Shown: positions 18,111 through 27,371 of the stretch, one piece after another
Numbering within the stretch: position 1 is the stretch's first letter
How the letters are laid out: the number at the start of each line of letters is the position of its first letter
DNA from: Pseudomonas protegens
GTDB lineage: Bacteria > Pseudomonadota > Gammaproteobacteria > Pseudomonadales > Pseudomonadaceae
DNA length: 64,000 bases
NCBI RefSeq assembly: GCF_013407925.2
Contig: NZ_CP060201.1
Coordinates: 1,488,001-1,552,000 of the forward strand
Reading direction: 5' to 3'
Made by a program: the position numbers and the translations under genes
The notes under the pieces: model-generated
Databases searched by the model: none
Told to the model about the DNA's origin: nothing
Seen by the model: only the letters and a program-made list of their open reading frames with translations

Positions 18111-18674
18111 ATGCTGAAAAAAATCGCCCTCGTCGCCGGCTCCGTGCTGTTCGCGGCCAACCTGATGGCCGCGCAACCGGCCAAGGCGCCCCACGTCCTG
18201 CTGGACACCAGCTTCGGCAAGATCGAAGTCGAGCTGGACCCGGTCAAGGCACCGATCTCCAGCAAGAACTTCCTCGACTACGTCGACAGCGGCTTCTACA
18301 CCAACACCATCTTCCACCGGGTGATCCCGGGCTTCATGGTCCAGGGCGGCGGATTCACCGCGCAGATGGTGCAGAAAGACACCCGCGACCCGATCAAGAA
18401 CGAAGCCTCCAACGGCCTGCATAACGTGCGCGGCACCCTGTCCATGGCCCGCACCTCCAACCCCAACTCGGCCACCAGCCAGTTCTTCATCAACGTCGCC
18501 GACAACGCCTTCCTCGACCCGGGCCGCGACGCCGGCTACGCCGTATTCGCCAAGGTGGTGAGCGGCATGGACGTGGTGGACCAGATCGTCAATTCCCAGA
18601 CCACCACCAAGCAAGGCATGCAGAACGTGCCTGTGGACCCGGTGCTGATCAAGTCGGCCAAGCGCATCGACTGA
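18111..18674 (+). CDS. ppiA: Periplasmic cyclophilin-type peptidyl-prolyl cis-trans isomerase
   Basis: Protein of 187 aa with a Sec signal peptide (1-21, ending LMA) and one cyclophilin domain. Active-site signatures are [13 protein letters not shown] (Arg and Phe of the catalytic pocket), [19 protein letters not shown] and [10 protein letters not shown]. It catalyses proline isomerisation during folding of envelope proteins. It follows the alpha/beta hydrolase gene by 3 nt. Length and motifs agree with PpiA rather than the cytoplasmic PpiB. Confidence 0.9.
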   Translation: MLKKIALVAGSVLFAANLMAAQPAKAPHVLLDTSFGKIEVELDPVKAPISSKNFLDYVDSGFYTNTIFHRVIPGFMVQGGGFTAQMVQKDTRDPIKNEASNGLHNVRGTLSMARTSNPNSATSQFFINVADNAFLDPGRDAGYAVFAKVVSGMDVVDQIVNSQTTTKQGMQNVPVDPVLIKSAKRID

Positions 18675-18765
18675 ATCCGCCAGCCTGTCCCGACGGCGGC
18701 GCCCCACCCGGCGCCCCGTCCGCTTTCAGCACAGGAGAGCCCGCACCCCGGGCTTCAATACCCCC

Positions 18766-20598
18766 ATGCTCTTTCGTCGTTTTGAACAACTGATCGATAT
18801 CTTCCGCGACGCCCCCAGCGCCACCCCACCCAATCGGGTCCTGCCGTTCTACTTCCACTACATCAAGCAAGTCTGGCCGAGCTTCGTCGCCCTGCTGGTG
18901 GTGGGCCTGTTCGTGGCCCTGATCGAGGTGTCGCTGTTCAGCTACCTGAGCACCATCATCGACCTGGCCCAGGGCACGCCCAGCGCCCAGGTGTTCAGCG
19001 ACCACGGCCTGGAACTGGCCTGGATGGCGGTGGTGGCCCTGCTGTTCCGGCCGCTGATGGTGGGCCTGCATGACCTGTTGATGCACCAGACCATCAACCC
19101 CGGCATGACCAGCCTGATCCGCTGGCAGAACCACAGCTACGTGCTGCGCCAGAGCCTGAACTTCTTCCAGAACGACTTCGCCGGGCGCATCGCCCAGCGC
19201 ATCATGCAGACCGGCTACTCGCTGCAGGACTCCTCGGTGCAGGTGATCGACGCCCTGTGGCACGTGACCATCTACGCCATCGGCTCCCTGGTGCTGTTCG
19301 CCGACGCCGACTGGCGCCTGATGATCCCCCTGCTGCTGTGGATCACAGGTTTCATCGGCGCCATGCGCTACTTCGTGCCGCGCATCCAGCAGCGCTCGGT
19401 GGACGCCTCCGACGCCCGCTCAAAACTCATGGGGCGGATCGTCGACGGCTACACCAACATCACCACCCTCAAGCTCTTCGCCCACACCCATTTCGAGCAG
19501 AGCTACGCCCGCGAGGCGATTGCCGAGCAGACCGAGAAAAGCCAGCTGGCCGGGCGTGTGGTCACCACCATGGACGTGACCATCACCAGCCTCAACGGCC
19601 TGCTGATCGTCAGCACCACGGGCCTGGCCCTGTGGCTGTGGAGCCAGTCGCTGATCAGCGCCGGGGCCATCGCCCTGGCCACCGGTCTGGTGATCCGCAT
19701 CGTCAACATGTCCGGCTGGATCATGTGGGTGATCAACGGCATCTTCGAAAACATCGGCATGGTCGAGGACGGTTTGCAGAGCATCGCCCAGCCGCTGCAG
19801 CTCACCGACCGCGAGCAGGCGCCCAAGCTGGCCGTGGCCCAGGGCGGCGTACGCTTCGAGCATGTGGAGTTTCATTACGGCAAGGCCAACAAGGTGATCA
19901 GCGACCTCAACCTGGAGATCCGTCCCGGCGAGAAGATCGGCCTGATCGGCCCGTCCGGGGCCGGCAAGTCGACCCTGGTCAACCTGCTGCTGCGCCTCTA
20001 CGACCTGCAGGGCGGGCAGATCCTCATCGACGGCCAGAACATCGCCGAAGTGACCCAGGAAAGCCTGCGCGAACGCATCGGCATGATCACCCAGGACACC
20101 TCGCTGCTGCACCGCTCGATCCGCGACAACCTGCTCTACGGCCGCCCCGACGCCACGGACGAGGAGCTCTGGGAAGCGGTGCGCAAGGCCCGCGCCGATG
20201 AGTTCATCCCGCTGTTGTCCGATGCCCAGGGCCGCACCGGCTTCGATGCCCATGTCGGGGAGCGCGGGGTCAAGCTGTCCGGCGGTCAGCGCCAGCGCAT
20301 CGCCATTGCCCGGGTCCTGCTCAAGGACGCGCCGATCCTGATCATGGACGAGGCCACCTCGGCCCTGGACTCGGAAGTCGAAGCGGCGATCCAGGAAAGC
20401 CTGGAAACCCTGATGCAGGGCAAGACCGTGATCGCCATCGCCCACCGCCTCTCCACCATCGCCCGCATGGACCGCCTGGTGGTCCTGGAGCACGGGCGCA
20501 TCGCCGAGACTGGCACCCACGCCGAACTGCTGGCCCACGGCGGTCTTTATGCACGCCTGTGGCAGCACCAGACCGGAGGCTTCGTCGGCATCGACTGA
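18766..20598 (+). CDS. ABC exporter, fused permease and ATPase
   Basis: Inner-membrane half-transporter of 610 aa: an N-terminal type-1 exporter membrane domain with six helices (about 35-340) and a C-terminal nucleotide-binding domain with Walker A GPSGAGKST (about 397), ABC signature LSGGQRQRI (about 504), Walker B LIMDEATSALD and the H-loop in IAIAHRLST. It would act as a homodimer exporting a lipid, peptide or drug; the substrate is unknown. The ribosome site before the ATG is weak, so the exact start is less sure. A REP pair and a strong terminator follow. Confidence 0.88.
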   Translation: MLFRRFEQLIDIFRDAPSATPPNRVLPFYFHYIKQVWPSFVALLVVGLFVALIEVSLFSYLSTIIDLAQGTPSAQVFSDHGLELAWMAVVALLFRPLMVGLHDLLMHQTINPGMTSLIRWQNHSYVLRQSLNFFQNDFAGRIAQRIMQTGYSLQDSSVQVIDALWHVTIYAIGSLVLFADADWRLMIPLLLWITGFIGAMRYFVPRIQQRSVDASDARSKLMGRIVDGYTNITTLKLFAHTHFEQSYAREAIAEQTEKSQLAGRVVTTMDVTITSLNGLLIVSTTGLALWLWSQSLISAGAIALATGLVIRIVNMSGWIMWVINGIFENIGMVEDGLQSIAQPLQLTDREQAPKLAVAQGGVRFEHVEFHYGKANKVISDLNLEIRPGEKIGLIGPSGAGKSTLVNLLLRLYDLQGGQILIDGQNIAEVTQESLRERIGMITQDTSLLHRSIRDNLLYGRPDATDEELWEAVRKARADEFIPLLSDAQGRTGFDAHVGERGVKLSGGQRQRIAIARVLLKDAPILIMDEATSALDSEVEAAIQESLETLMQGKTVIAIAHRLSTIARMDRLVVLEHGRIAETGTHAELLAHGGLYARLWQHQTGGFVGID

Positions 20599-20599
20599 T

Positions 20600-20733
20600 C
20601 TGTAGCCGCTGCCGCAGGCTGCGATCGGCACCGCAGGGGCCGCAGAACCTGCATCCGCGGTTTGCCTGGTCAATCGCGGCGGCCGCCTTGCGAGTCCTGC
20701 GGACTCGGTCACAGCCTGCGGCAGCGGCTACAG
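20600..20733. repeat. REP pair (family C) with perfect 22-nt arms
   Basis: The left arm (20600-20621, starting CTGTAGCCGCTGCCGC) and right arm (20712-20733) are perfect reverse complements; between them lie further GC-rich short repeats. It begins directly after the ABC transporter stop codon. Confidence 0.85.
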
Positions 20734-20768
20734 GGTGCTGATCAGTTACACAAAGTCGCCGCACAACG

Positions 20769-20806
20769 CGCCAGGGCCTTGGTTTCAAGGGCTCTGGCGT
20801 TTTTTT
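20769..20806 (+). terminator. Intrinsic terminator after the ABC exporter
   Basis: Stem CGCCAG-GGCC / GGGC-CTGGCG followed by seven T. It ends the transcript of the ABC exporter gene and insulates aqpZ. Confidence 0.85.
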
Positions 20807-20904
20807 GGGCGGGCTGGAATTGCGCCAAAAGCCTGCTGTACTCACCCTAGGTTCCGGAGCGGAACCTGTAGTTAACCTGCGGGATGCATAACAGCTGTAT
20901 CGCG

Positions 20905-20924
20905 TTGATAGGTTGACCTATCAA
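20905..20924. promoter_or_regulatory. Palindrome in the aqpZ leader
   Basis: TTGATAGG-TTGA-CCTATCAA has perfect 8-nt arms and ends 10 nt before the aqpZ ATG, abutting the ribosome site. It could be an operator or a hairpin controlling translation; nothing shows which. Confidence 0.5.
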
Positions 20925-20934
20925 GGACTCCTCC

Positions 20935-21633
20935 ATGTCTTTGTTCAAACGTTCCGTTACCGAAATGCTCGGTACTTTCTGGCTGGTCCTGGGCGGGTGC
21001 GGCAGCTCCGTGCTCGCCGCGGCCTTTCCCAATGTCGGCATCGGCCTGCTGGGCGTCGCCCTGGCCTTCGGCCTGACGGTGCTGACCATGGCCTTCGCCA
21101 TCGGCCATATCTCCGGTTGTCACTTGAACCCCGCGGTGTCCGTAGGGCTGGTGGTGGGCGGACGCTTTCCGGCCAAGGAATTGCCGGCCTATATCGTCGC
21201 CCAAGTGATCGGCGGGGTGATCGCCGCGGCGTTGCTGTACTTCATCGCCAGCGGCAAGCCGGGCTTCGAGCTGGCCTCGGGGCTGGCCTCCAACGGCTAC
21301 GGCGCACACTCCCCCGGCGGCTATTCCATGGCTGCGGGGTTTGTCTGCGAGCTGGTGATGACCTTGATGTTCGTGGTGATCATCCTCGGCGCCACCGACA
21401 AGCGCGCCCCGGCGGGACTGGCGCCGATCGCCATCGGCCTGGCCCTGACCCTGATCCACCTGATCTCGATCCCGGTCACCAACACTTCGGTCAACCCGGC
21501 CCGCAGCACCGGCCCGGCGCTGATCGTCGGCGGCTGGGCCTTGCAGCAACTGTGGCTGTTCTGGCTGGCGCCGATCCTCGGCGCGGTGATCGGCGGTGTG
21601 GTCTACCGCTGGCTGGGCAAGGAAGACAACTGA
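20935..21633 (+). CDS. aqpZ: Aquaporin Z
   Basis: Inner-membrane water channel of 232 aa with six transmembrane helices and two half-helices carrying the NPA signatures at 65-67 (HLNPAVS) and 187-189 (SVNPARS). The narrow filter residues expected for a water-only pore are present (Phe45, His175, Thr184, Arg190), which favours AqpZ over the glycerol facilitator GlpF. Length is typical. It stands alone, converging with the DUF482 gene 16 nt downstream, and has a palindrome in its leader. Confidence 0.95.
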   Translation: MSLFKRSVTEMLGTFWLVLGGCGSSVLAAAFPNVGIGLLGVALAFGLTVLTMAFAIGHISGCHLNPAVSVGLVVGGRFPAKELPAYIVAQVIGGVIAAALLYFIASGKPGFELASGLASNGYGAHSPGGYSMAAGFVCELVMTLMFVVIILGATDKRAPAGLAPIAIGLALTLIHLISIPVTNTSVNPARSTGPALIVGGWALQQLWLFWLAPILGAVIGGVVYRWLGKEDN

Positions 21634-21649
21634 CCGGCAGCGGCGAGGG

Positions 21650-22774
21650 TCACGCCTGCCGATAGGGCAAGGCGTCCCTCGCCTCCTCGGCATAGGCGCG
21701 AACCCCGGCCCGCTCCTGTTGCAGGAAGTCCTGCACCGCGGCGTTCAAGCCGGGGTGGCGCAGGTAATGCCAGGAGCGGGTGATCACCGGTTCGAAGCCG
21801 CGAATCAGCTTGTGCTCGCCCTGGGCGCCGGCGTCGAAACGCTGCAGCCCCTGGGCGATGGCGTACTCCATGCCCTGGTAGAAACAGGTCTCGAAATGCA
21901 GGCGGTCGAACTCCGCCAGGCAGCCCCAGTAGCGGCCGTAGAAACTGTCGCCGCCCACCAGGCTGAAGGCCATGGCCACCGGGCGCCCGCCCTGCTTGGC
22001 CAGGACCACGCGAATCGCTTCGGGCATGCGCTCGGCCAACAGGCTGAAAAAGGCCCGGGTCAGGTACGGCGACTGACGCCGCACCGCATAGGTGTTGGCG
22101 TAGCAGGCGTAGACGAAATCCCACTGCGCCTCGTCCAGTTCATGGCCTTCGAACCACTGGAAATCAAAGCCCTGCCCCGCCACCTGCTCGCGCTCCTTGC
22201 GCATCTGCTTGCGCTTGCGCGAGCTCAAGGCGTCGAGGAAATCCTGAAAGTCGCGATAACCGCGATTCTGCCAGTGGAACTGACAGCCCAGGCGCTGCTG
22301 CCAACCCGATTGCTGTTCCAGGGCGGCGTCGCTGAAGTCGTCGGTGAAGTTGATATGGGCACTGGAAAGCCCTTCGATCTCCAGATAGCCGGGCAGGCTT
22401 TTCAACAGCTCGAAGGCATCCGCCTGGGTCGCCGCCAGCACCCGCGCGCCACTCACCGGGCTGAACGGCACCGCCGTCAGCAGCTTGGGGTAATAGTCGA
22501 TCCCGGCCCGCGCGCAGGCATCGGCCCAGCCGTGATCGAACACGTATTCACCGTAGGAATGCAATTTGCGATAGCTGGGCAGCGCCGCCAGCAGGCGGCC
22601 GTCCTCCACATGCAACAGGTGCTCGGCCTGCCAGCCCGAGCGCGGACCGAGGCTGCCACTGTCTTCCAGGGCACTGAGAAAAGCGTGGCGCACAAAGGGT
22701 TGCCCGTCCTTGAGCAAGCCATCCCATTGCGTGGGATCGACGGCAGACAGACTGTTCAAGGATTGCAGCGGCAT
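21650..22774 (-). CDS. GNAT/FemAB-like acyltransferase (DUF482, peptidogalycan biosynthesis family)
   Basis: Soluble protein of 374 aa. The sequence (HSYGEYVFDHGWADA, HINFTDDF, RKRKQMRKERE, YANTYAVRRQSPYLT, FETCFYQGMEYAI, ITRSWHYLRHP) is that of the DUF482 family, whose fold is a tandem GNAT/FemAB. Family members are presumed N-acyl or aminoacyl transferases, but the substrate is not established. Full length for the family. It converges on aqpZ with no room for a separate terminator between the two stop codons. Confidence 0.82.
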   Translation of the reverse strand: MPLQSLNSLSAVDPTQWDGLLKDGQPFVRHAFLSALEDSGSLGPRSGWQAEHLLHVEDGRLLAALPSYRKLHSYGEYVFDHGWADACARAGIDYYPKLLTAVPFSPVSGARVLAATQADAFELLKSLPGYLEIEGLSSAHINFTDDFSDAALEQQSGWQQRLGCQFHWQNRGYRDFQDFLDALSSRKRKQMRKEREQVAGQGFDFQWFEGHELDEAQWDFVYACYANTYAVRRQSPYLTRAFFSLLAERMPEAIRVVLAKQGGRPVAMAFSLVGGDSFYGRYWGCLAEFDRLHFETCFYQGMEYAIAQGLQRFDAGAQGEHKLIRGFEPVITRSWHYLRHPGLNAAVQDFLQQERAGVRAYAEEARDALPYRQA

Positions 22775-22860
22775 CGGGGTCCCCGGAATTCAGATCGGAC
22801 AACCCGGCGAGTATCCTCCATCCCCGGGTTCACCGAAACCGCTGCCAGCCGGGCACGTCC

Positions 22861-23760
22861 TCAACGCCCCAGATGCTCGGCGAGAAAATCGATGAACACC
22901 CGGGATTTGCGCGGCAGGTGCGCGCTGTTGGGAAACAGCACATGCACCGGCTGCGTGGCCAGGCCGTACTGCGGCAGGACCCGCACCAGGCGGCCGCTGC
23001 CCAGGTCGTCGAGGATCATCCACTCCGGCAGCACCGCCAGCCCCAGGCCAGCCAGGGCCAGGGCGCGAATCGCCGTCGCCGAGTTGGATTCGTGCCCGGG
23101 GCCGACCTTCACCTCCACCGCGCCACGGCGCGGATGGTTGAAGGTCCAGCTGGGCGGCCCGGCCAGATTGCTGTTGCCGATCCACGGCAATGCGCTCAGA
23201 TCCTCGATCTGCTGCAACTCCCGGCCCTCGAGCAGCGCCGGGCTGGCCACCAGGGCAATGGCGTAGTCCGAAAGCTTGCGCCCCTTGAATCCCGAGTCCG
23301 CCAGATGGCCGAGGCGGATCACCAGGTCGAGCTTTTCCGCGACCAGATCATTCAGCGATGAATTGAAGTGATAGCTCAGGCGCACCTCGGGGTAGCGCGC
23401 GGTGAACAGTGGCAGGATCGGCAGCACGAAAGTCTCGGCGTACTCCGCCGTGGAACTGATGCGCAACTTGCCGCTGACCCGGTTGCGCCCATGCAGCACG
23501 TTGTCGAAGGCCGTGTCGATATTGGCGACAATCCCCTTGAATTCGTCGTAGAGATCCTGGCCGGTTTCGGTCAGGGTCACCTGCCGCGTGGTGCGCACCA
23601 GCAAGGTGCTCGCCAGTGCCTGCTCCAGGGCCTTGATATGCAGGCTGGCCATGGCTTTGCTAATGCCAAGGTACTGCGCGGCGCGGGTGTAGGAACCGAA
23701 GTCGACCACCGCGAGGAAGGTCTGCACCCGGTGCAACTGGCTGTGAAAAGTCTCGCTCAC
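22861..23760 (-). CDS. LysR-family transcriptional regulator
   Basis: Regulator of 299 aa with the N-terminal HTH (VQTFLAVVDFGSYTRAAQYL then SKAMASLHIKALE) and an effector domain of the CrgA/AaeR-like group (SGKLRISSTAEYAETFVLP). I chose the GTG at 23758-23760 because GAGG lies 7 nt before it; a TTG two codons upstream is too close to that site. The gene diverges from the MFS gene at 23840, which is therefore the likely target. Confidence 0.88.
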   Translation of the reverse strand: MSETFHSQLHRVQTFLAVVDFGSYTRAAQYLGISKAMASLHIKALEQALASTLLVRTTRQVTLTETGQDLYDEFKGIVANIDTAFDNVLHGRNRVSGKLRISSTAEYAETFVLPILPLFTARYPEVRLSYHFNSSLNDLVAEKLDLVIRLGHLADSGFKGRKLSDYAIALVASPALLEGRELQQIEDLSALPWIGNSNLAGPPSWTFNHPRRGAVEVKVGPGHESNSATAIRALALAGLGLAVLPEWMILDDLGSGRLVRVLPQYGLATQPVHVLFPNSAHLPRKSRVFIDFLAEHLGR

Positions 23761-23839
23761 TGTCAAGCCTCGTTAAACAATGCGTCAATCGACACTCCGC
23801 CCCCAAGCTCCCTAAGCTGCGCGCAAAAAGGGAGACGGC

Positions 23840-25207
23840 ATGACTGACAGATACAAAGTGGCGGTGGTATTTCTCCTCGGGTTCTTTATCGACTGCGTCA
23901 ACATCTTCATGTCGGCGGTGGCCCTGCCCAGCATTGCCAGCCACTTGCAGGTGTCCAGCGCCGCCGTGGCCTGGGTCGCCAACGCCTACATCCTCGGCCT
24001 GACCCTGGTCATTGCCATCAGCACCTGGCTGGCCGCACGCTTCGGCAACCGCCAGGTACTCTGCGCCTCGATGCTGCTGTTCAGTGGCGCGGGGCTGATG
24101 TGCGGACTGGCCGACAGCTTCATGTCGCTGGTGTTCTGGCGGCTGCTCCAGGGCATGGCCGGCGGTCTGCTGATTCCCCTGGGGCAGGCACTGACCTTCA
24201 ACCTGTTCCAGGGCGTGCAACGGGCACGAATCTCCACCCTGGTGATGGCCGTGGCCCTGCTGGCGCCGGCGCTTTCACCGACGCTGGGCGGAGCGATTGT
24301 CGATCACAGCTCCTGGCGCTGGGTGTTCTTCGCCAGCCTGCCGCTGTCGCTGCTGGCGGCCCTGCTGTCCTGGTGCTGGATCAACCCTGAACCCACGGCG
24401 CCCGCGGATCGACCGGACCTGCGCGGCCTGCTGCTGATGAGCGCCAGCCTGGGCGGCCTGCTGCTCGGCATGTCGCTGTACGGCAGCGGCTACCCGTTGT
24501 ATCAGGCGGCGCCGAGCCTGGGCGCCGGGCTGTTCCTGGCCGAGTGCTACCGGCGCCATTGCCAGACCCGTGCCCGGCCCATCGTCGAACTGCGACTGCT
24601 GAAAAACCCGCGCCTGAGCCTGTCGGTGGCGATCTATCACGCCATTCCGGGGATCTTCACCGGGGTCAATCTGCTGAGCCTGTTCTTCCTCCAGGAGCAC
24701 CTGCACCTGAGCGCCCGGCACAGCGGCATGTTCATGCTGCTGTACGCCGCCGGCGCGCTGCTGGCGATGCTGGCGGGCGGGCGCTTCTACAATCGTCTGG
24801 GCGCCACGCGGCTGTTCGCCACGGCCCTGGTGCTGCACAGCGCCGGCATCGCCACTTTGTGCGGGGTCGACTCGACTGCCGATCTGCCGCTGCTGGCGCT
24901 GGCCTACCTGCTGATGGGCCTGGGCGGCGGTGCCGGCGCCAACACCGCGCAGACCACTGCCCTGCTGGACTTCGACGGCGCCGATACGCACCAGGCCAGC
25001 GTGATCTGGAACATCAACCGGCAGGTGGCATTCAGCCTCGGCGCCGCCTGGTTGCTGATGCTCTACAACCTGCTGCTGGGGTACTCCGATGCCACCGGCG
25101 CCTATCACCTGAGCCTGTTGCTGGCGGCTGCAGCCGGTCTGCTGCCGCTGCTGACCCTGAACCGACTCCCCTCCATGAAGGCCTCACATGCCCAACTCGA
25201 TCATTGA
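23840..25207 (+). CDS. MFS multidrug-type exporter (DHA2-like, 14-helix group)
   Basis: Inner-membrane proton antiporter of 455 aa with many hydrophobic helices and the signatures of drug exporters: DCVNIFMSAVALPSIASHL in helix 1, WVANAYILGL in helix 2, the GRRLLQGMAGGLLIPLGQAL-like segment (here WRLLQGMAGGLLIPLGQ) and LAPALSPTLGGAIVDHSSWR (motif C). A GGGAG site precedes the ATG. It overlaps the next gene by 20 nt and is divergent from a LysR gene, the usual layout of an inducible efflux unit. Confidence 0.87.
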   Translation: MTDRYKVAVVFLLGFFIDCVNIFMSAVALPSIASHLQVSSAAVAWVANAYILGLTLVIAISTWLAARFGNRQVLCASMLLFSGAGLMCGLADSFMSLVFWRLLQGMAGGLLIPLGQALTFNLFQGVQRARISTLVMAVALLAPALSPTLGGAIVDHSSWRWVFFASLPLSLLAALLSWCWINPEPTAPADRPDLRGLLLMSASLGGLLLGMSLYGSGYPLYQAAPSLGAGLFLAECYRRHCQTRARPIVELRLLKNPRLSLSVAIYHAIPGIFTGVNLLSLFFLQEHLHLSARHSGMFMLLYAAGALLAMLAGGRFYNRLGATRLFATALVLHSAGIATLCGVDSTADLPLLALAYLLMGLGGGAGANTAQTTALLDFDGADTHQASVIWNINRQVAFSLGAAWLLMLYNLLLGYSDATGAYHLSLLLAAAAGLLPLLTLNRLPSMKASHAQLDH

Positions 25208-25589
25208 ACAAGCGCAACACAGCGTGCAGCGGATTCACCAACTGATTCACCGCGTCTTCAGCAACCAGCAGGGGGACGCCGCGGCCTGCCTCGACCCCTT
25301 GCTGGAACTGTTCGCCCAAGACTTCCAGATGGTCACCACCGGCGGCGCCCTAGTGGGCCGCGAGCAGGTGCAACAGCTGTTTCGCACGGGCCTGGGCAAG
25401 CGCCCGGGGCTGCAGATCAGGCTCAGCGACCTGCATTGCGTGTGGCAGGAAGGCCAGTGCGCGGCGATCCGCTACAAGGAAATCCAGCGCCTGGACTCGC
25501 TCGAAACCGCGCGCCTGTCCCTGGCGATCATCCGTGTCCAGGACAACTCGGTGCAGTGGCTGTACCTGCACGAAACCACCTGCCCCTGA
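25188..25589 (+). CDS. SnoaL/DUF4440-like small protein
   Basis: Protein of 133 aa with the NTF2-like pattern: N-terminal helices (IHQLIHRVFSNQQ), then LLELFAQDFQMVTTGGALVG and strands ending in VQWLYLHETTCP. It begins inside the last codons of the MFS gene, so the two are translationally coupled. NTF2-like domains act as small-molecule isomerases or binding proteins; here it may modify or sense the compound exported by the MFS protein, which is only an inference. Confidence 0.75.
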   Translation: MPNSIIEQAQHSVQRIHQLIHRVFSNQQGDAAACLDPLLELFAQDFQMVTTGGALVGREQVQQLFRTGLGKRPGLQIRLSDLHCVWQEGQCAAIRYKEIQRLDSLETARLSLAIIRVQDNSVQWLYLHETTCP

Positions 25590-25913
25590 CCCCGCAGGCC
25601 CGACCTCGGGCCAAGCCGCTTCACCCCGATGCCCCGACCTCTTCCTGGGCGGCACCCACTCGCTTAGCGGCGGCTGAACGCCCCCCGACATTTCCCCTTT
25701 CCCGGCACCCACCACGCCCCCGCTCGGGGGTGTATGGCCGTCAGCAATCGTCATCGACACGCCATTACTTTGCCACCCCGCTGTCATAAACCATCGTGAT
25801 ACTGGCGCCTGTTTTTAGAGCGCCGGGTTCTACCCGACCACTGTTTTCCGATCTGCACAGGTCGGTTGTGTCCAGGATGGTTGAGCCATCCACTCTTACC
25901 TTCGGAGATTGCT
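25590..25913. other. Gene-free stretch upstream of the porin gene
   Basis: No convincing coding frame. It holds a GC hairpin CCCCCGC-TCGGGGG-like at about 25717-25732 and a sequence resembling a PhoB box, TTGCCAC-CCCG-CTGTCAT (25770-25787). The porin promoter should lie here, but no clear -35/-10 pair was seen. Confidence 0.4.
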
Positions 25914-27236
25914 ATGCGTCTTGCTTCCACGAAAACCGCGGCAGCCCTGTGTGGCGGCCTGTTACTGGCCATGAGCGTGCCCGCCAGTGCTGCGGTCGAC
26001 GCCAAACTGCTCGACATGCTCAAGGCCAACGGCTCGATTTCCCAGGCGCAGTACGTTGAACTGCAAGCCGAACTGGCCAAGGATCAGAAGGCCCAGCAAA
26101 TCGCTCAGCAAGCGCAGCAAGAAACCAATGAACAAGTGGCGGCGGCGGCCAAGAAAGCCAACGAGCTGAGCGCCTTCGACCAGAAGCTGGCCTGGGCGGC
26201 CAAGACGCAGTTCAAGGGCGACGTTCGAATCCGCCAGGAAACCGTCAAGATCGATGGCGAAGCCAACAACGGCGGCCGCGACAAGGATCGCCAGCGCATC
26301 CGTGCTCGCCTGGGCGCCTACAGCGAGATCAACCCGCAGGTGGACACCGGCATCCGCATCGCCACCGGCGGCGGCGACGATGCCCGCTCCACCAACCAGG
26401 ACATGGACAACTACTTCGACAAGAAACAGATCTGGCTGGACCTGGGCTACATCGACTATCACCCGGACGCGGTCAAGAACCTGCACGTGATCGGCGGCAA
26501 GATGCTGCAACCCTGGGTCAGCATGGGCGACGTGATCTGGGACAGTGACATCAACCCAGAAGGCCTGGCCGTCACCTACAAATACCCACTGGGCGGCAGT
26601 GCCGAACTGTTCGGCAGCCTGGGTAACTACACTCTCAAGGACAACGTCGACGGCGAAGGCGTGCAGTTCCGTCATGACCTGCGCCTGACCGCCGGCCAAC
26701 TGGGTAGCCGCTTCGCCCTCACCGACAACCTGAAGCTGACCCTCGGCGGCAGCGTCTATGCCTACCAGAACGACAAGGACAGCCGTTGCACCGGCACCTC
26801 CACCCCTTGCGCCCTGGCGGTCAACGGCAACTCGGCCGACAACCAGTTCCGCCTGTACGAAGGCTTCAGCCAGATCGACATCGGCGGCCTGCCGATGCCG
26901 CTGTCGTTCTACGGCCAGTACGTGAAGAACAACGATGCGGTGAACGATCAGGACACCGCCTGGCTGCTGGGCGCCAAGTCGAAGGTCTTCGGCTTCAACC
27001 TCGACTACAACTACCGCGACGTGCAGCGCAATGCCGTGGTCGGCGCCTTTACCGACTCCGACTTCGCCAACGGCACTACCGGTTCCCGCGGTCACAAGTT
27101 CAAGGTCGGTTACGACATCGACAAGAACTTCGCCCTGGGCGCGACCTACTTCCTGACCAAGGCCGACTACTCCAGCCGCACCCAGCGCGACGCCAATACC
27201 AACACCCTGCAACTGGACGCCGAAGCCAAGTTCTAA
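25914..27236 (+). CDS. Outer-membrane porin (putative porin family, Porin_5-like)
   Basis: Beta-barrel protein of 440 aa. The signal peptide ends in PASAA (about 1-27), followed by a coiled-coil-like helical segment rich in Q, A and K (about 35-80: KDQKAQQIAQQAQQETNEQV) that may trimerise or anchor to peptidoglycan, then an alternating barrel (FKGDVRIRQETVKIDGE onward) ending in aromatic-terminated strands (TLQLDAEAKF, with the C-terminal Phe needed for BAM recognition). The ATG at 25914 has CGGAG upstream. The transported solute is unknown; a possible PhoB site upstream hints at phosphate, weakly. Confidence 0.87.
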   Translation: MRLASTKTAAALCGGLLLAMSVPASAAVDAKLLDMLKANGSISQAQYVELQAELAKDQKAQQIAQQAQQETNEQVAAAAKKANELSAFDQKLAWAAKTQFKGDVRIRQETVKIDGEANNGGRDKDRQRIRARLGAYSEINPQVDTGIRIATGGGDDARSTNQDMDNYFDKKQIWLDLGYIDYHPDAVKNLHVIGGKMLQPWVSMGDVIWDSDINPEGLAVTYKYPLGGSAELFGSLGNYTLKDNVDGEGVQFRHDLRLTAGQLGSRFALTDNLKLTLGGSVYAYQNDKDSRCTGTSTPCALAVNGNSADNQFRLYEGFSQIDIGGLPMPLSFYGQYVKNNDAVNDQDTAWLLGAKSKVFGFNLDYNYRDVQRNAVVGAFTDSDFANGTTGSRGHKFKVGYDIDKNFALGATYFLTKADYSSRTQRDANTNTLQLDAEAKF

Positions 27237-27371
27237 GCGACCTGCTCGTACACCGCAGACGCTGGGCGTGCCAACCGCGCACAACGTCTGCCGGGTTTCA
27301 ACAGTCCGGCGCGGGGCAACGCTCCCCCATCATCCGTTCGTGGTCGCCGCGCCGGCCTGTGTTTTTCCCGC

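Noticed and set aside
25717..25732. GC hairpin upstream of the porin gene as a terminator
   Set aside because: Short stem, no U-tract and 130 nt downstream of the preceding stop; described only as part of the gap.
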